From NCBI RefSeq assembly GCF_025999095.1, contig NZ_AP024678.1, positions 1,891,527 to 1,955,526 on the forward strand: a stretch of DNA of 64,000 nucleotides, given 5' to 3'. The notes beneath the pieces were generated by a model. It was not told the DNA's origin and did no database searches. It saw only the letters and a list, made by a program, of their open reading frames with translations. Below, piece after piece: positions 26,507-36,508 of the stretch. Each line of letters opens with the position of its first letter. The stretch's first letter is position 1. The stretch comes from Thermosynechococcus sp. (GTDB lineage: Bacteria; Cyanobacteriota; Cyanobacteriia; Thermosynechococcales; Thermosynechococcaceae). Position numbers and translations under genes: made by a program.

Positions 26507-27691
26507 TTATTTCTTAATCAGGATATAGGCACGGACGTAATGGGGTAGGCGACGAGCAGCCGCTTGATAGCTGGCACGGTCAGGAAAAATTCCCGCCAAA
26601 AAGTCCAACTGATAGAGATTGGGCATAAAAGCTCCCCCCGTATCGGCAATCACGCCAAGGCGCAGTTTAGGCCAACCGCCCTGAGTATCTTCAACTACAA
26701 CGATTCGGCCAAGACCGATATTCCAGACATCACCGGCAAACGTCACCTCAGGTTCAATATTAATTTTATTCTCAACGGTGTTGCCGTAGCCCTTAATGGC
26801 AGCTACTTGGCGAAAATACCAGTAGCGTCGCTGCTCATAGGGATCAACCCCCTTGGCAAAGGGAATACCATTATGGCGATCCACATTGAAAAATTCTTCA
26901 GTGCCATCGGTAAATTGCACCAAAATCGTTCCCTGCATCAGGGCATCCTCAAGCCCCCTCCTCGTCAGGTAGGCCAAAGGCTTCACCCGTCCATAGAGGG
27001 AGCCACCCGGTTCAAAAATCCCTGCGAGTATCTGTTGCTTTGTGAGCTGCTTATAAAATAAATCCTCTGGTTGAGCGGGAACATGGGGCAGCAGAGCATA
27101 AAGCGCTGCATTGTAGGTCTCCGTGCGGCTGCGGGAGCCGCGATGGGTAAATACCGCGTAGTTAGTGAGGCGCAATTCCTCAGTTTGGTTTGGATTGCGG
27201 GGATTGTAGGGCAGCCATTGCATGACACGAAAGTGCTGATTAATAAATGCGGGGTCCTGCAAACGAATCGGCCGCTTGCGGCTAATATCTGCCGTGAGCG
27301 TCGCAATCATGAAATCTAGCGTATCGAGGACTTGGGGCAGCGTAACCCCCTTAATCGCCAGAATGCCTTCCCGTTGGGTAATCGGGTCGGTTTCACTAAA
27401 GTCTTGAAAATACTGGCGAGTGCTGCGCAACACTTGCAGTAGCTTCATGGGGGCGGTACGAATGCGGTGCGGTGGCAGGGGGCGATCGCGAAACAGTTGC
27501 CGCCCATCCACTTGAAACTGAGGCTGGCCAAACTCATCCAGTACAGTGTAGAGGGAAGATACAGCGACAGGGGATGGTGTAACTGTTGCAGATACCGCTG
27601 CTGGTGCTGAGGGCACCGTTGCCGCCTGACACCCCACTGCCAAGAACATCATACTCAGAGGCCCTGCCGCCCTTAGCCAATAGAATCGCAT
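26507..27691 (-). CDS. mltA: Lytic murein transglycosylase A (MltA, 3D domain)
   Basis: Peptidoglycan-cutting enzyme that forms 1,6-anhydromuramyl ends. The 394-residue precursor has a lipobox-like LAVGC (C21), so it is probably a lipoprotein. The MltA domain covers about 95-290, with EPGGSLYGRVKPLAYLTR and DGTEEFFNVDRHNGIPFAKG. The C-terminal 3D domain carries VIADTGGAF, with catalytic-type aspartates. It ends 2 bases from the stop of the convergent queE gene. Identity is good; localisation is inferred from the lipobox. Confidence 0.88.
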   Translation of the reverse strand: MRFYWLRAAGPLSMMFLAVGCQAATVPSAPAAVSATVTPSPVAVSSLYTVLDEFGQPQFQVDGRQLFRDRPLPPHRIRTAPMKLLQVLRSTRQYFQDFSETDPITQREGILAIKGVTLPQVLDTLDFMIATLTADISRKRPIRLQDPAFINQHFRVMQWLPYNPRNPNQTEELRLTNYAVFTHRGSRSRTETYNAALYALLPHVPAQPEDLFYKQLTKQQILAGIFEPGGSLYGRVKPLAYLTRRGLEDALMQGTILVQFTDGTEEFFNVDRHNGIPFAKGVDPYEQRRYWYFRQVAAIKGYGNTVENKINIEPEVTFAGDVWNIGLGRIVVVEDTQGGWPKLRLGVIADTGGAFMPNLYQLDFLAGIFPDRASYQAAARRLPHYVRAYILIKK

Positions 27692-27791
27692 AGGTACACA
27701 TTGAAATTCTCCAAATTATTCTATTCCCTAACCGGTTCTTGCCATCAAAGGAACATGAAGAAGAAAAAATGTTGAAGTTCCAGTAGGATAG

Positions 27792-27806
27792 CGCCGCTCA
27801 GCGGCG
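27792..27806. repeat. GC-rich palindrome upstream of the AhpD-like gene
   Basis: A six-base-pair perfect stem, CGCCGC and GCGGCG, around the loop TCA. It lies about 36 bases before the next start codon in an otherwise AT-rich gap of about 150 bases. It could be a regulator site or a 5' leader hairpin. There is no T-run on either side, so it is not a terminator. Confidence 0.45.
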
Positions 27807-27841
27807 ATGATAGACATAACAGGAAATGTTTGAGACCAGCA

Positions 27842-28186
27842 ATGTACGCCGAACAAATTAACCACATCAAATCCCAGACGGCAAAGCTCACGGCAGCGAT
27901 GCCCGATGCCATGAAAGCCTTTTATAGCTTGAGTCGGGCCTCTTCAACCCCTGGTGCCCTTGACACTAAAACCAAAGAGCTGATTGCCCTAGCCATTGGT
28001 GTGGCCAAGCATTGTGATGGCTGCATTGCCTTCCATACCCGTGCCGCCTTGCATGCGGGCGCAACCGCTGAGGAAATCATGGAGACCCTAATGGTGACTG
28101 TGGCCATGGACGGCGGTCCTGCCTTGATGTATGCCACCCACGTCATGGAAGCCCTAGAGGAATTTAGCCAAAAACAGGGTCCCTAG
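27842..28186 (+). CDS. AhpD-like / carboxymuconolactone decarboxylase family protein
   Basis: The 114-residue protein belongs to the alkylhydroperoxidase AhpD core family. It has the redox motif CDGC inside KHCDGCIAFHTRAAL, which includes the downstream histidine of the AhpD active site. Such proteins are small peroxidase-type thiol enzymes; the natural substrate here is unknown. ATG 27842 is preferred over a TTG four codons earlier. It is separated by 7 bases from the stop of the convergent ABC gene. Confidence 0.88.
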   Translation: MYAEQINHIKSQTAKLTAAMPDAMKAFYSLSRASSTPGALDTKTKELIALAIGVAKHCDGCIAFHTRAALHAGATAEEIMETLMVTVAMDGGPALMYATHVMEALEEFSQKQGP

Positions 28187-28193
28187 GCGGTTG

Positions 28194-29546
28194 TCAAACG
28201 GCAGTCGTTTCAAGGGGCAGTGGCTCTTCAGGTTCACTGACTTCCAGGAAAATTTCCTTAGACGGTTCGTCATAGCCAAAGAGTTCGGCATAGCGTCCCC
28301 AGTCAATGGCGGTATTGAGCTGGCGCTCGGCCTCCTGCGGCGTAAAGTGTCGCTCTAGAATATCCAGCACCAAACTTTCAGGAATGCGGTGGTTTTGCTT
28401 GGCCATCAGGAAAGTATGGATTTGCTGCACCAGACGGATATGCTTGAGGAGCTGCTGACGAATAATCAGCTTGCGCTGGTCAATGTCCCCCTGAATAAAG
28501 GCATTGCCAATAGGGGTCACACTGATATCCCCCTCCTTCAGTTCTACCAGTTCCATCATCTGGGCGCCTTCGACGATGGGCAGAATATCATCTAGCTCCA
28601 ATTGCAACTCCTGGGCAATGCGGTAGAGGTCCTCTTTGCGGTGTTCTAGGAGTTCCAATAGACCGGCGATCGAGCCAATGCGCACATGGGGAAGCAGCGG
28701 ATAACGCGGTTCCTGACGGCTGGCAATGGTAGTCGGCCTGGGTTCCAGTTCCTCCAATTCATCCACATTGGGGTTAGTGAGAATTTTATAGATGCGATCC
28801 ACCGTGGCTTGAAACTCGGGGTTCTTGCGATCGCGATAGTGGGGCAAGGTGACGGGGAAATCAGCGCGGACGCGACCGGGGTTGCTCCCCAAAACAATAA
28901 TGCGATCGGCGAGAATGACCGCCTCTTCAATGTGGTGGGTGACAATCAAGATGCTCTGGGTAGGAATTTTTTGCTCTAGCCACAGATCGAGGAGTTCAAA
29001 ACGCAGGTTCTCGGCAGTCAGCACATCCAAGGCCGAAAAGGGCTCATCCATACACAGGAGTTCCGGCTCCACTGCCAAGGCACGGGCAAATCCCACCCGC
29101 TGCCGCATCCCCCCCGACAGTTCCTTGGGGTAGGCATTTTCAAACCCGTCTAAGCCAATAATGTCAATCATCCGCAGTGCCTTGCGCCGGCGCGATCGCG
29201 GGCCTTCCCCCAAGGCCTTTAACCCCAACTCCACATTTTCCAAAACCGTTAGCCACGGATAGAGCGCCGAACTTTGAAACACAATGGCAGCCCCCGGATT
29301 TAAGCCCTGCATGGGCTGCTCGCGGTACAAGACCTGCCCAGATGTAGGCGCAATCAAACCTGTAATAATGCGCATCAGGGTTGACTTACCAGAACCCGAG
29401 GGCCCTAAGAGGGCAACAATTTCCCCCGTGCGTAACTCAAGGTCAATGTTTTCCATAATGCTAATGACCTGACCGTTGGGCTGACGGTAGGCCTTCCCAA
29501 CATTCAGTAAGCGGACGAGCGATTCCCCTTTGGTTTTGGCTTGCAT
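28194..29546 (-). CDS. ABC transporter ATPase with C-terminal AAA-associated domain (nitrate/sulfonate/taurine type)
   Basis: The 450-residue protein has an N-terminal ABC ATPase (about 8-245): Walker A GPSGSGKST, Q-loop FQSSALYPWLTV, signature LSGGMRQR, Walker B LLCMDEP, and H-loop VTHH. The C-terminal AAA-associated domain (about 285-425) is seen in a subset of nitrate/sulfonate/taurine-type importers. A permease and a binding protein normally sit beside it; none is found on either side here. The substrate cannot be read from the ATPase alone. Confidence 0.85.
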   Translation of the reverse strand: MQAKTKGESLVRLLNVGKAYRQPNGQVISIMENIDLELRTGEIVALLGPSGSGKSTLMRIITGLIAPTSGQVLYREQPMQGLNPGAAIVFQSSALYPWLTVLENVELGLKALGEGPRSRRRKALRMIDIIGLDGFENAYPKELSGGMRQRVGFARALAVEPELLCMDEPFSALDVLTAENLRFELLDLWLEQKIPTQSILIVTHHIEEAVILADRIIVLGSNPGRVRADFPVTLPHYRDRKNPEFQATVDRIYKILTNPNVDELEELEPRPTTIASRQEPRYPLLPHVRIGSIAGLLELLEHRKEDLYRIAQELQLELDDILPIVEGAQMMELVELKEGDISVTPIGNAFIQGDIDQRKLIIRQQLLKHIRLVQQIHTFLMAKQNHRIPESLVLDILERHFTPQEAERQLNTAIDWGRYAELFGYDEPSKEIFLEVSEPEEPLPLETTAV

Positions 29547-29732
29547 GGTCCTGCATCCTGTGGCATTTCCACCGTTAAGCTACCATGAGGATTTAGACTT
29601 AGAAAACCTAAGGGACAAAAACTACCCCCGGGATTAGCGATCGCCACTCAGTTGTGGAATTTCTGATAGCCCCCCCTTAGGCTTTTATTGTAAACTGATC
29701 AGCGGTTTTTCACAAAAGGTAACAATTCCGCT

Positions 29733-30086
29733 ATGGGACTCTTTGATGGCCTTTTCCGTCGACGCAAGCAAGCTGAGCCCCGACCCAGCAAAGACTTTTT
29801 TCTTGATCCCGATGAAGCCAAAACCTACGGCAACATTGAGTATATGCGTACCCCCAGGGTCGTGAAAAAAACGTTCCCTGCGACTGGCGGTGCCAAAGAA
29901 GAAGTAGAAGTGGTGGAGTTGGTCTCCTCCATCGAAAAGGTGAATCCAGAAGCGGAAAACAAAGGTAAACCCGAACCGAGTGTCAGTGATATCAGGACGC
30001 CTCCAGCAGAAGAACAGGAACGCCGTCGCAGCGATCCTAACTTGGACTTCTTCCGTTCTATGGCCAAAGATCTACGCCGTGGCTAA
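29733..30086 (+). CDS. Conserved small hydrophilic protein of unknown function
   Basis: The 117-residue protein begins MGLFDGLFRRRKQAEPRPSK, a short amphipathic/basic start, followed by FFLDPDEAKTYGNIEYMR, a Glu/Lys-rich disordered middle and the ending DPNLDFFRSMAKDLRRG. I know no function and see no catalytic motif. The short ends look like protein or membrane interaction motifs around a flexible linker. The start is unambiguous. It is the first gene on the plus strand after the orphan ABC gene. Confidence 0.65.
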   Translation: MGLFDGLFRRRKQAEPRPSKDFFLDPDEAKTYGNIEYMRTPRVVKKTFPATGGAKEEVEVVELVSSIEKVNPEAENKGKPEPSVSDIRTPPAEEQERRRSDPNLDFFRSMAKDLRRG

Positions 30087-30191
30087 AACCTAAAAACTTC
30101 TGGGGGTTGGTACTTGCGCATCCCAAGGCTGCCCCCTAGGATCAATACAGCCCTTTTCGCAAAGTCTCTCAGTCGCCACGGAACACTTTGG

Positions 30192-30668
30192 ATGAACGAC
30201 CTTTGGAGCAGTGCCGCGATCGCCTACCTACACTACCTCAGCTTCATGGTGGCTTTTGCTGCCCTTGTAGTGGAGCACCTCACCCTGCGCAAAGACTTAG
30301 ACCTCAAACAGGCTTGGCGATTGGTGATTACCGATGCCCTCTATGGTATTGCTGCGGTGACCGTTCTTGGGACCGGGATTTTGCGGGTTCTCTATTTTGG
30401 CAAGGGCACTGAATATTATTTAGGCAACCCTGTCTTTCACCTCAAAGTCGGCTTATTCATTTTGGTGGGGTTATTGTCCCTTTATCCCACCATTTCCTTT
30501 CTGCTTTGGATTAAACCGCTGCGGGAAGAGAAAGTACCCACCCTCGAGTTGCCGACTGTGCAGCGTTTGACTTGGGTAATTCGGGCTGAATTGGCCTTTC
30601 TCAGCGCTATTCCCTTTTTGGCAGCGATGATGGCGCGGGGGATTGGTTTGGATTGGATTCAACGGTAA
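30192..30668 (+). CDS. DUF2214-family membrane protein
   Basis: The 158-residue protein has four membrane segments (about 8-28, 45-68, 84-106 and 133-152). It matches the DUF2214 pattern: LHYLSFMVAFAALVVEH, a conserved histidine and Glu in helix 1, GTGILRVLYFGKGTEYYLGNPVFHLKV, and LRAELAFL-like near the end. The function is unknown. The frame extends 26 codons upstream, but ATG 30192 starts just before helix 1 and gives the family length. Confidence 0.8.
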   Translation: MNDLWSSAAIAYLHYLSFMVAFAALVVEHLTLRKDLDLKQAWRLVITDALYGIAAVTVLGTGILRVLYFGKGTEYYLGNPVFHLKVGLFILVGLLSLYPTISFLLWIKPLREEKVPTLELPTVQRLTWVIRAELAFLSAIPFLAAMMARGIGLDWIQR

Positions 30669-30728
30669 CACTCTTCAGCAGGGGAGCGATCGCCCCTATG
30701 ATAGATCCTGCTGCCACGGATAAAACGG

Positions 30729-32699
30729 ATGAGTCATCCCACGATTGAGTCGATTCTTCAGGAAAATCGCCTTTTTTATCCCCCCGCTGATTTTGTGGCC
30801 AAAGCGCGGATCAATTCCCTTGAGGCCTATAATGCCCTCTACGAAAAGGCCAAAGCTGATCCCGCTGCCTTTTGGGGCGAATTGGCACAGCAGGAACTAG
30901 AGTGGTTTCAACCTTGGGATCAGGTACTGGATTGGCAGCCCCCCAATGCCAAGTGGTTTGTCAACGGCAAAATCAACATCACCTACAACTGTTTGGATCG
31001 TCACCTCAAGACTTGGCGCAAAAATAAAGCGGCGTTGATCTGGGAAGGCGAACCCGGTGATAGCCGCACCCTGACCTATGCCCAACTGCACCGTGAGGTG
31101 TGCCAGTTTGCCAATGTCCTCAAACAACTAGGGGTGAAAAAGGGCGATCGCGTCGGTATTTATATGCCGATGATTCCAGAGGCAGCCATTGCTATGTTGG
31201 CCTGTGCCCGGATTGGCGCGCCCCACTCAGTGGTATTTGGAGGCTTTAGTGCCGAAGCCTTGCGCGATCGCCTCATTGATGCCCAAGCTAAACTGGTTGT
31301 TACGGCTGACGGTGGCTGGCGCAAAGATGCCATTGTGCCCCTCAAGGATCAAGTGGATAAAGCGCTAGCCCATCAAGCGGTTCCCACCGTTGAAAATGTC
31401 CTAGTGGTGCAGCGCACCCAGCAGCCAGTCACCATGGTGCCCGGTCGCGATCACTGGTGGCACGCTCTGCAAAAGGGGGTCAGTGCCGACTGTCCTGCCG
31501 AACCTATGGACAGCGAGGATTTACTCTTTATCCTTTACACCTCCGGCTCCACCGGCAAACCCAAGGGCGTTGTTCACACCACCGCAGGTTACAACCTCTA
31601 CACCCACATCACTACCCAGTGGGTCTTTGACCTCCAAGATACCGATGTCTATTGGTGTACCGCCGATGTTGGCTGGATTACGGGTCACAGCTATATTGTC
31701 TATGGGCCACTGTCCAATGGGGCAACCACCCTCATGTATGAAGGGGCACCCCGCGCCTCTAATCCCGGTTGCTTCTGGGATGTGATTGAGAAGTATGGGG
31801 TCACCACTTTCTACACGGCGCCGACGGCAATCCGGGCTTTTATCAAAATGGGCGAACACTTGCCCCGGGCACGCAACCTTTCCTCCTTACGCCTGTTGGG
31901 AACCGTGGGTGAACCCATCAACCCTGAGGCATGGATGTGGTACTACCGTGTCATTGGCGGTGAGCGCTGCCCGATTGTGGATACATGGTGGCAAACGGAA
32001 ACTGGCGGCCACATGATCACCTCACTGCCGGGGGCAATTCCGATGAAACCCGGCTCTGCTACCAAGCCCTTGCCGGGGATTCTCGCTGATGTCGTGGACC
32101 TTGAGGGCAACCCTGTCGGTGTCAATGAGGGTGGCTATCTGGTCATTCGTCACCCTTGGCCAGGGATGATGCGCACTGTGTATGGCGATCCCGATCGCTT
32201 CCGCCGCACCTATTGGGAGCACATTCCACCTCGCAATGGTCAGTATTTTTACTTTGCCGGCGATGGTGCCCGCAAGGATGAGGATGGCTACTTTTGGGTA
32301 ATGGGACGGGTTGACGATGTAATCAATGTCTCTGGCCACCGCTTGGGCACTATGGAAATTGAATCGGCATTGGTCTCCCACCCTGCCGTTGCTGAAGCCG
32401 CCGTTGTCGGTAAACCCGACGAGGTCAAAGGGGAAGAGATCGTTGCTTTTGTGATTCTTGAAGGATCGGCGACCCCCAGTGATGCCCTCCAACAGGAATT
32501 AAAGCAACACGTTGTCAAGGAAATTGGTGCCTTGGCACGGCCGGCGGAGATTCGCTTTACGGACGCTCTGCCCAAAACGCGATCAGGTAAAATCATGCGG
32601 CGGCTCCTGCGTTCTCTAGCCGCAGGTCAAGAGGTGGTTGGGGATACTTCAACATTGGAGGATCGCTCAGTGCTCGATAGGCTGCGCCGAGGGGCTTGA
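30729..32699 (+). CDS. acs: Acetyl-CoA synthetase
   Basis: AMP-forming acetate-CoA ligase: acetate + ATP + CoA to acetyl-CoA + AMP + PPi. The 656-residue protein has the standard length. Motifs: [13 protein letters not shown] (the P-loop-like adenylation site), [43 protein letters not shown], and the C-terminal lysine in [10 protein letters not shown] (near residue 621), the target of acetyl regulation in other bacteria. No acetylase or deacetylase gene is nearby. It is monocistronic by position, with 37 bases before the next gene. Confidence 0.97.
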   Translation: MSHPTIESILQENRLFYPPADFVAKARINSLEAYNALYEKAKADPAAFWGELAQQELEWFQPWDQVLDWQPPNAKWFVNGKINITYNCLDRHLKTWRKNKAALIWEGEPGDSRTLTYAQLHREVCQFANVLKQLGVKKGDRVGIYMPMIPEAAIAMLACARIGAPHSVVFGGFSAEALRDRLIDAQAKLVVTADGGWRKDAIVPLKDQVDKALAHQAVPTVENVLVVQRTQQPVTMVPGRDHWWHALQKGVSADCPAEPMDSEDLLFILYTSGSTGKPKGVVHTTAGYNLYTHITTQWVFDLQDTDVYWCTADVGWITGHSYIVYGPLSNGATTLMYEGAPRASNPGCFWDVIEKYGVTTFYTAPTAIRAFIKMGEHLPRARNLSSLRLLGTVGEPINPEAWMWYYRVIGGERCPIVDTWWQTETGGHMITSLPGAIPMKPGSATKPLPGILADVVDLEGNPVGVNEGGYLVIRHPWPGMMRTVYGDPDRFRRTYWEHIPPRNGQYFYFAGDGARKDEDGYFWVMGRVDDVINVSGHRLGTMEIESALVSHPAVAEAAVVGKPDEVKGEEIVAFVILEGSATPSDALQQELKQHVVKEIGALARPAEIRFTDALPKTRSGKIMRRLLRSLAAGQEVVGDTSTLEDRSVLDRLRRGA

Positions 32700-32736
32700 G
32701 AGTCTCCCCTATCAATGGCCTTATAATTGGTAGGTA

Positions 32737-33306
32737 ATGGCAAGTGGCATCCGCACAAAAACGCTCGTTCTTTTAACAACGGCAGCCATTTTAGGCGGCG
32801 GTCTCTTGCTTTTTGAGCCACAACTGCCCAGGCCCAACAGCAGGGATACGCAAACCCACCAGCGCCTCTTTAACTTTCAAGAGGCGGATGTTGTGGCATT
32901 GAAAATTGTTGCCCCTGATTACAGCTTGAACTTGAAAAAGTTGGCGACAGGCAACTGGGTGATTGATCGGGAAAAGCAAACCCCCGCAGAAGAGGGCACA
33001 GTCGTCTTCTTACTAAACTTATTGGCCACAGGTCAGCGCGATCGCTCCCTCGACGTACCTACTGAACGTGCCAGAGATTATGGCCTTGCTCCCCCTCTGG
33101 CCACTGTGGATATCACCCTCAAAGACGGCCAGCAGCACCGTTTACACTTGGGGGACACCACCTTTGACGGCCTCAAGCTCTACGCGGAAATTGACCCTCC
33201 CTCAGAACCCCGCGAAAAAATGACAGTGACCCTCGTTCCCCTTGATCTCAAAAATGCCCTCCAGCGCCCTTTGAGGGAATGGGAGCGTCAGCAAGCAGCA
33301 AACTAA
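32737..33306 (+). CDS. DUF4340-family exported or membrane-anchored protein
   Basis: The 189-residue protein has one N-terminal hydrophobic segment (about residues 9-26) and then a DUF4340-like region: EADVVALKIVAPDYSLNLKKLATGNWVI, ERARDYGLAPPLATVDITLKDGQQHRLHLGDTT. This family often accompanies gliding or export-type ABC systems, but no such genes are present here. The function is unknown. It lies 37 bases after acs on the same strand. Confidence 0.7.
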   Translation: MASGIRTKTLVLLTTAAILGGGLLLFEPQLPRPNSRDTQTHQRLFNFQEADVVALKIVAPDYSLNLKKLATGNWVIDREKQTPAEEGTVVFLLNLLATGQRDRSLDVPTERARDYGLAPPLATVDITLKDGQQHRLHLGDTTFDGLKLYAEIDPPSEPREKMTVTLVPLDLKNALQRPLREWERQQAAN

Positions 33307-33394
33307 AGCTTGAGACGTCAGTCAATCCTAGCACGACTCACCAAAAGCTCGTCAGAATATAAAAGCGTAGTGAACTATCGAGGGGACATCAATC

Positions 33395-34054
33395 ATGGGA
33401 TTCTTTGGCTTTAAAAAGTTGACAATGCCTAGCCCCAATACTGCATTACCCGGCCGAGCGGAACCAATGCCTGTGCCAAAGGCTCACTTGGTTAATGGTC
33501 ATCCCCTCACCCCTCCCTATCCCGAAGGCATGGAGTTAGCGATGTTTGGCATGGGCTGCTTTTGGGGGGCTGAGCGCAAGTTTTGGCAGGTGCCGGGGGT
33601 CTATGTTACCGCTGTGGGCTATGCGGGCGGCTATACCCCCAATCCCACCTATGAGGAGGTGTGCACGGGCATGACAGGTCACAATGAGGTGGTGCGGGTG
33701 GTCTTTGACCCCCAGAAGGTGACCTATGAAGAATTGCTCAAGGTCTTTTGGGAAAACCATGACCCGACCCAGGGCATGCGCCAAGGCAATGATGTGGGGA
33801 CGCAGTATCGCTCCGGTATTTACTACTATTCCCCTGAGCAAAAAGCCCTGGCCGAGGCGAGTCGCGATCGCTACCAAGCAGCCCTAAAAGCTGCAGGTTA
33901 CGGTACAATCACCACTGAAATTCTGCCAGCACCTGAATTTTACTTTGCCGAACCTTACCACCAGCAATACCTCCACCGCAATGTAAATGGCTATTGCGGC
34001 CTTGGGGGCACCAAGGTTCCCTACGAACTCATGAGTGCCACCCCCCGCATTTAG
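33395..34054 (+). CDS. msrA: Peptide methionine sulfoxide reductase A
   Basis: Repairs oxidised methionine (S-epimer) in proteins. The 219-residue protein carries the catalytic GMGCFWGAE (C55) and [35 protein letters not shown] and the C-terminal resolving-cysteine region NGYCGLGG. About 35 residues precede the domain and may be a flexible N-terminus. The TAG stop shares bases with the TAA stop of the convergent pentapeptide gene. Confidence 0.95.
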   Translation: MGFFGFKKLTMPSPNTALPGRAEPMPVPKAHLVNGHPLTPPYPEGMELAMFGMGCFWGAERKFWQVPGVYVTAVGYAGGYTPNPTYEEVCTGMTGHNEVVRVVFDPQKVTYEELLKVFWENHDPTQGMRQGNDVGTQYRSGIYYYSPEQKALAEASRDRYQAALKAAGYGTITTEILPAPEFYFAEPYHQQYLHRNVNGYCGLGGTKVPYELMSATPRI

Positions 34055-34599
34055 GGGAGATTGAGACGATAGGGCATACGGGGACGGTAAGCATCGCTAA
34101 AGTTGGTCTGATCGACAGTGGCATTGTTTAACCGTGCCCACTGCATATTGGCTTGCTCAAAGGTAGCACCGTTGAGATTGGCGCGGCGCAAATCCCCATA
34201 GCGGACATCGGCTCCCGTTAAGTTGCTATTGCTGAAATTGGCACGGCGAGCACGACTATGGCGCAAAACTGCACGGCTCAGGTTAGCACCCCTAAGATTG
34301 ACCTCTTCTAGGTTGGCTCGTTCTAAATAGGCGGCGGTGAGGTTGGCATTACTCAGATTTGCCCCTGCCAAATTGGCCACCATAAGGTTGGCATCCTGGA
34401 GGTTGGCGCCCTCAAGATTGGCACCGCGCAAATTTGCCCCCGCCAAGTTATAGCCGCGCAAATCAACAGTCCGTAGGTCACAGCCGGGACAAGCATTGGT
34501 TTGCACAAGTTGTTGCATGGGGGAAGGCATGGCAAAGGCGGTATAGCTAGCGATCGCCCCACTAATCATTGCTGTTGCCATCAATACCTGTCGCTTCAC
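34051..34599 (-). CDS. Exported pentapeptide-repeat protein
   Basis: The 182-residue protein has a signal-type N-terminus (about residues 1-24, [14 protein letters not shown]) then C38 and C41 (NACPGCDL), and about 20 pentapeptide units A(N/D)LxX from about residue 46 to 165. These fold into a square beta-helix. The location is likely periplasm or thylakoid lumen. A GGAGG precedes ATG 34599. The function of such short repeat proteins in cyanobacteria is mostly unknown. Confidence 0.8.
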   Translation of the reverse strand: MKRQVLMATAMISGAIASYTAFAMPSPMQQLVQTNACPGCDLRTVDLRGYNLAGANLRGANLEGANLQDANLMVANLAGANLSNANLTAAYLERANLEEVNLRGANLSRAVLRHSRARRANFSNSNLTGADVRYGDLRRANLNGATFEQANMQWARLNNATVDQTNFSDAYRPRMPYRLNLP

Positions 34600-34642
34600 A
34601 TTCCCATCCTCCTGCCACGCTAGAGAGACTTTAGCACAGGTC

Positions 34643-35200
34643 CTAAGAATTTAACCTGCGGCGACTGGAGTACCGATGTCGTTGCTGCCAATCCTTAGCA
34701 CTGCGAACAGCCAACCACAACAGGAGTAAGGCAATCAACCCACCCTGCTTGGGTGCCCTCAGGGCAAATAAAATTAACAGCACACACAGGATATCCTGCC
34801 CGACAATGACCCAACGGGGTAGCTTCCCTACCCGATAAAACCAGCCCACCTGCACCAATTGCAACACCAAGGCAAAAAGACCACTAAAGGTACCAATGAG
34901 CCACTGGGGTGTATCTGTTGCTGTTGCCACGGTCATGCCAAGGAGGGCACCCACAAGGGGGCTAAAGCACAGTTGCACAAGGATAATGAAGCGGTAGCCC
35001 CAGAGGTTCCCAGAAAGAAAGATCTCAAGGAACGACCAAGCAGCCAGCACACCAACTACCCAATAGGGGGAACAATGGCGCAACAAAGGTACCTGTGACC
35101 AGAGTTGTTCCCCCTGCAATAGACCTATCAACAGTAGGGGAAGTGCCAGGCGTAGTCCCCCTGCTGCTGCCGCTGAAAGAATGGCCAAAACCTCTAGCAT
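34643..35200 (-). CDS. DUF4126-family membrane protein
   Basis: The 185-residue protein has about five hydrophobic segments and begins MLEVLAILSAAAAGGLRLALPLLLIGLL, which fits the DUF4126 family. An in-frame start 17 codons upstream would overlap aroK by 58 bases, so ATG 35200, with 7 bases of overlap, is preferred. It follows aroK on the same strand and is probably cotranscribed. The function is unknown. Confidence 0.75.
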   Translation of the reverse strand: MLEVLAILSAAAAGGLRLALPLLLIGLLQGEQLWSQVPLLRHCSPYWVVGVLAAWSFLEIFLSGNLWGYRFIILVQLCFSPLVGALLGMTVATATDTPQWLIGTFSGLFALVLQLVQVGWFYRVGKLPRWVIVGQDILCVLLILFALRAPKQGGLIALLLLWLAVRSAKDWQQRHRYSSRRRLNS

Positions 35201-35745
35201 GGTTCCATTGGTTTCAAGATACAGGGTAGGGTTGCCAACAGGCGATCGCACACCGTTTCCGGGGTATCTTCCACCGTAATCCTTAGCTCTAAGTCTGCCT
35301 GAGCATAGAGGTATTGACGCGCCTGCAGCAGTTCACGCAAGCGTTCCTCAAGAGGCTGTTCCTGCAACAGGGGACGTTCCCGATCTTGGCCCAGACGTTG
35401 ACAGAGCACCGCAAGGGGGACATGAAGCCAGACCACAATACCGTGATGCAGATAACTCCAGTTCATCGGGTTAAGGACAATGCCGCCGCCTGTGGCCACC
35501 ACCAAGTGGTGGTAACTGGAGACTTGTGCTAGGACCTGTTGTTCCAACTGCCGAAAGGCAGGCTCCCCCTCTTGGGCAAAGATCTCGCGAATCGGTCGTT
35601 GGCGAAACTCCGTAATCACAGCATCGGTATCCACAAAACCGTAGCCCAAGCGTTGGGCCAGGATGCGACCCGTGGTGGTTTTACCGGCACCCATCATGCC
35701 CACAAGATAGATATTGGCTCCCCCAAGGCGTTCTTGCAGTTCCAT
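35194..35745 (-). CDS. aroK: Shikimate kinase
   Basis: Phosphorylates shikimate at the 3-OH in aromatic amino acid synthesis. The 183-residue protein has the P-loop GMMGAGKTTTGR (16-27), FVDTDAVI, the shikimate-binding ATGGGIVLN, and the lid region with RERPLL. The length and order are typical. It is followed by the DUF4126 gene with a 7-base overlap. Confidence 0.95.
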   Translation of the reverse strand: MELQERLGGANIYLVGMMGAGKTTTGRILAQRLGYGFVDTDAVITEFRQRPIREIFAQEGEPAFRQLEQQVLAQVSSYHHLVVATGGGIVLNPMNWSYLHHGIVVWLHVPLAVLCQRLGQDRERPLLQEQPLEERLRELLQARQYLYAQADLELRITVEDTPETVCDRLLATLPCILKPMEPC

Positions 35746-35814
35746 AGATAACCATTTCTCGACACCGCCAAATCAGCACTTTAACCTAAATATAGAGGTC
35801 TGCCCAGAATTTCC

Positions 35815-36459
35815 ATGCCCCAGCCCAATCCCTACGTGACCCTACAGGTGGCAGTAACGGCCACCCAAGCCGAGATTAAGGCCGCCTATCGGCGCTTAGT
35901 CAAGCAGTATCACCCCGACTACCACCCCAGCGATCGCTCCAGCCATGAGCGAATGGCGGCCATTAACGCCGCCTATGAAATCCTGGGGGATGAGCAGTCT
36001 CGGCAAGCCTATGATGCCCAGCACCGCGTCCACCCCAAAAACGCTAGGCTCGATGTTCAGGGTTTCCAAGCTGCCGATCGCGAGCTAAGACAATGGCTGG
36101 CACTCACCTACAAGCCCGTGAGTCAGATCATTGAAGCAGTCTTGCGATCGCTCCCCCAGCAGATGGATGTCCTTGCTGCCGATCCCTTTGATGATGACCT
36201 CATGGATCAGTTCCTCACCTACTTGCAGGACTGTCGCCGCGCCCTTACCCGTGCCCGCTATACATTCCAAGCCCAACCCAACCCCGCCGCTGTAGCCAAG
36301 GTGGCAGCCCACCTCTATTACTGTTTGAATCAACTGGTGGATGGTCTCGACGAGCTAGAGCAATTTAGCCACAGTTACGACGATCGCCATCTGCATACGG
36401 GGCAGGAACTCTTTCGCATTGCCCATCGCCTCTTCGCAGAGTGTCGGCTTGTCCGCTAA
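35815..36459 (+). CDS. J-domain protein
   Basis: DnaK co-chaperone of the DnaJ family. The J-domain covers residues 4-72, with the HPD motif at 33-35 ([11 protein letters not shown]). The remaining 140 residues have no Gly/Phe linker, zinc fingers or client-binding domain of classical DnaJ, and read as a helical C-terminal domain ending in [16 protein letters not shown]. It is therefore a type III (specialised) J protein of unknown target. The start lies about 70 bases from aroK on the other strand. Confidence 0.85.
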   Translation: MPQPNPYVTLQVAVTATQAEIKAAYRRLVKQYHPDYHPSDRSSHERMAAINAAYEILGDEQSRQAYDAQHRVHPKNARLDVQGFQAADRELRQWLALTYKPVSQIIEAVLRSLPQQMDVLAADPFDDDLMDQFLTYLQDCRRALTRARYTFQAQPNPAAVAKVAAHLYYCLNQLVDGLDELEQFSHSYDDRHLHTGQELFRIAHRLFAECRLVR

Positions 36460-36508
36460 ACTAAAGAGAATCAGCATCCCAGCACGGCAGCAAGATTCAA
36501 TCCCCGTT

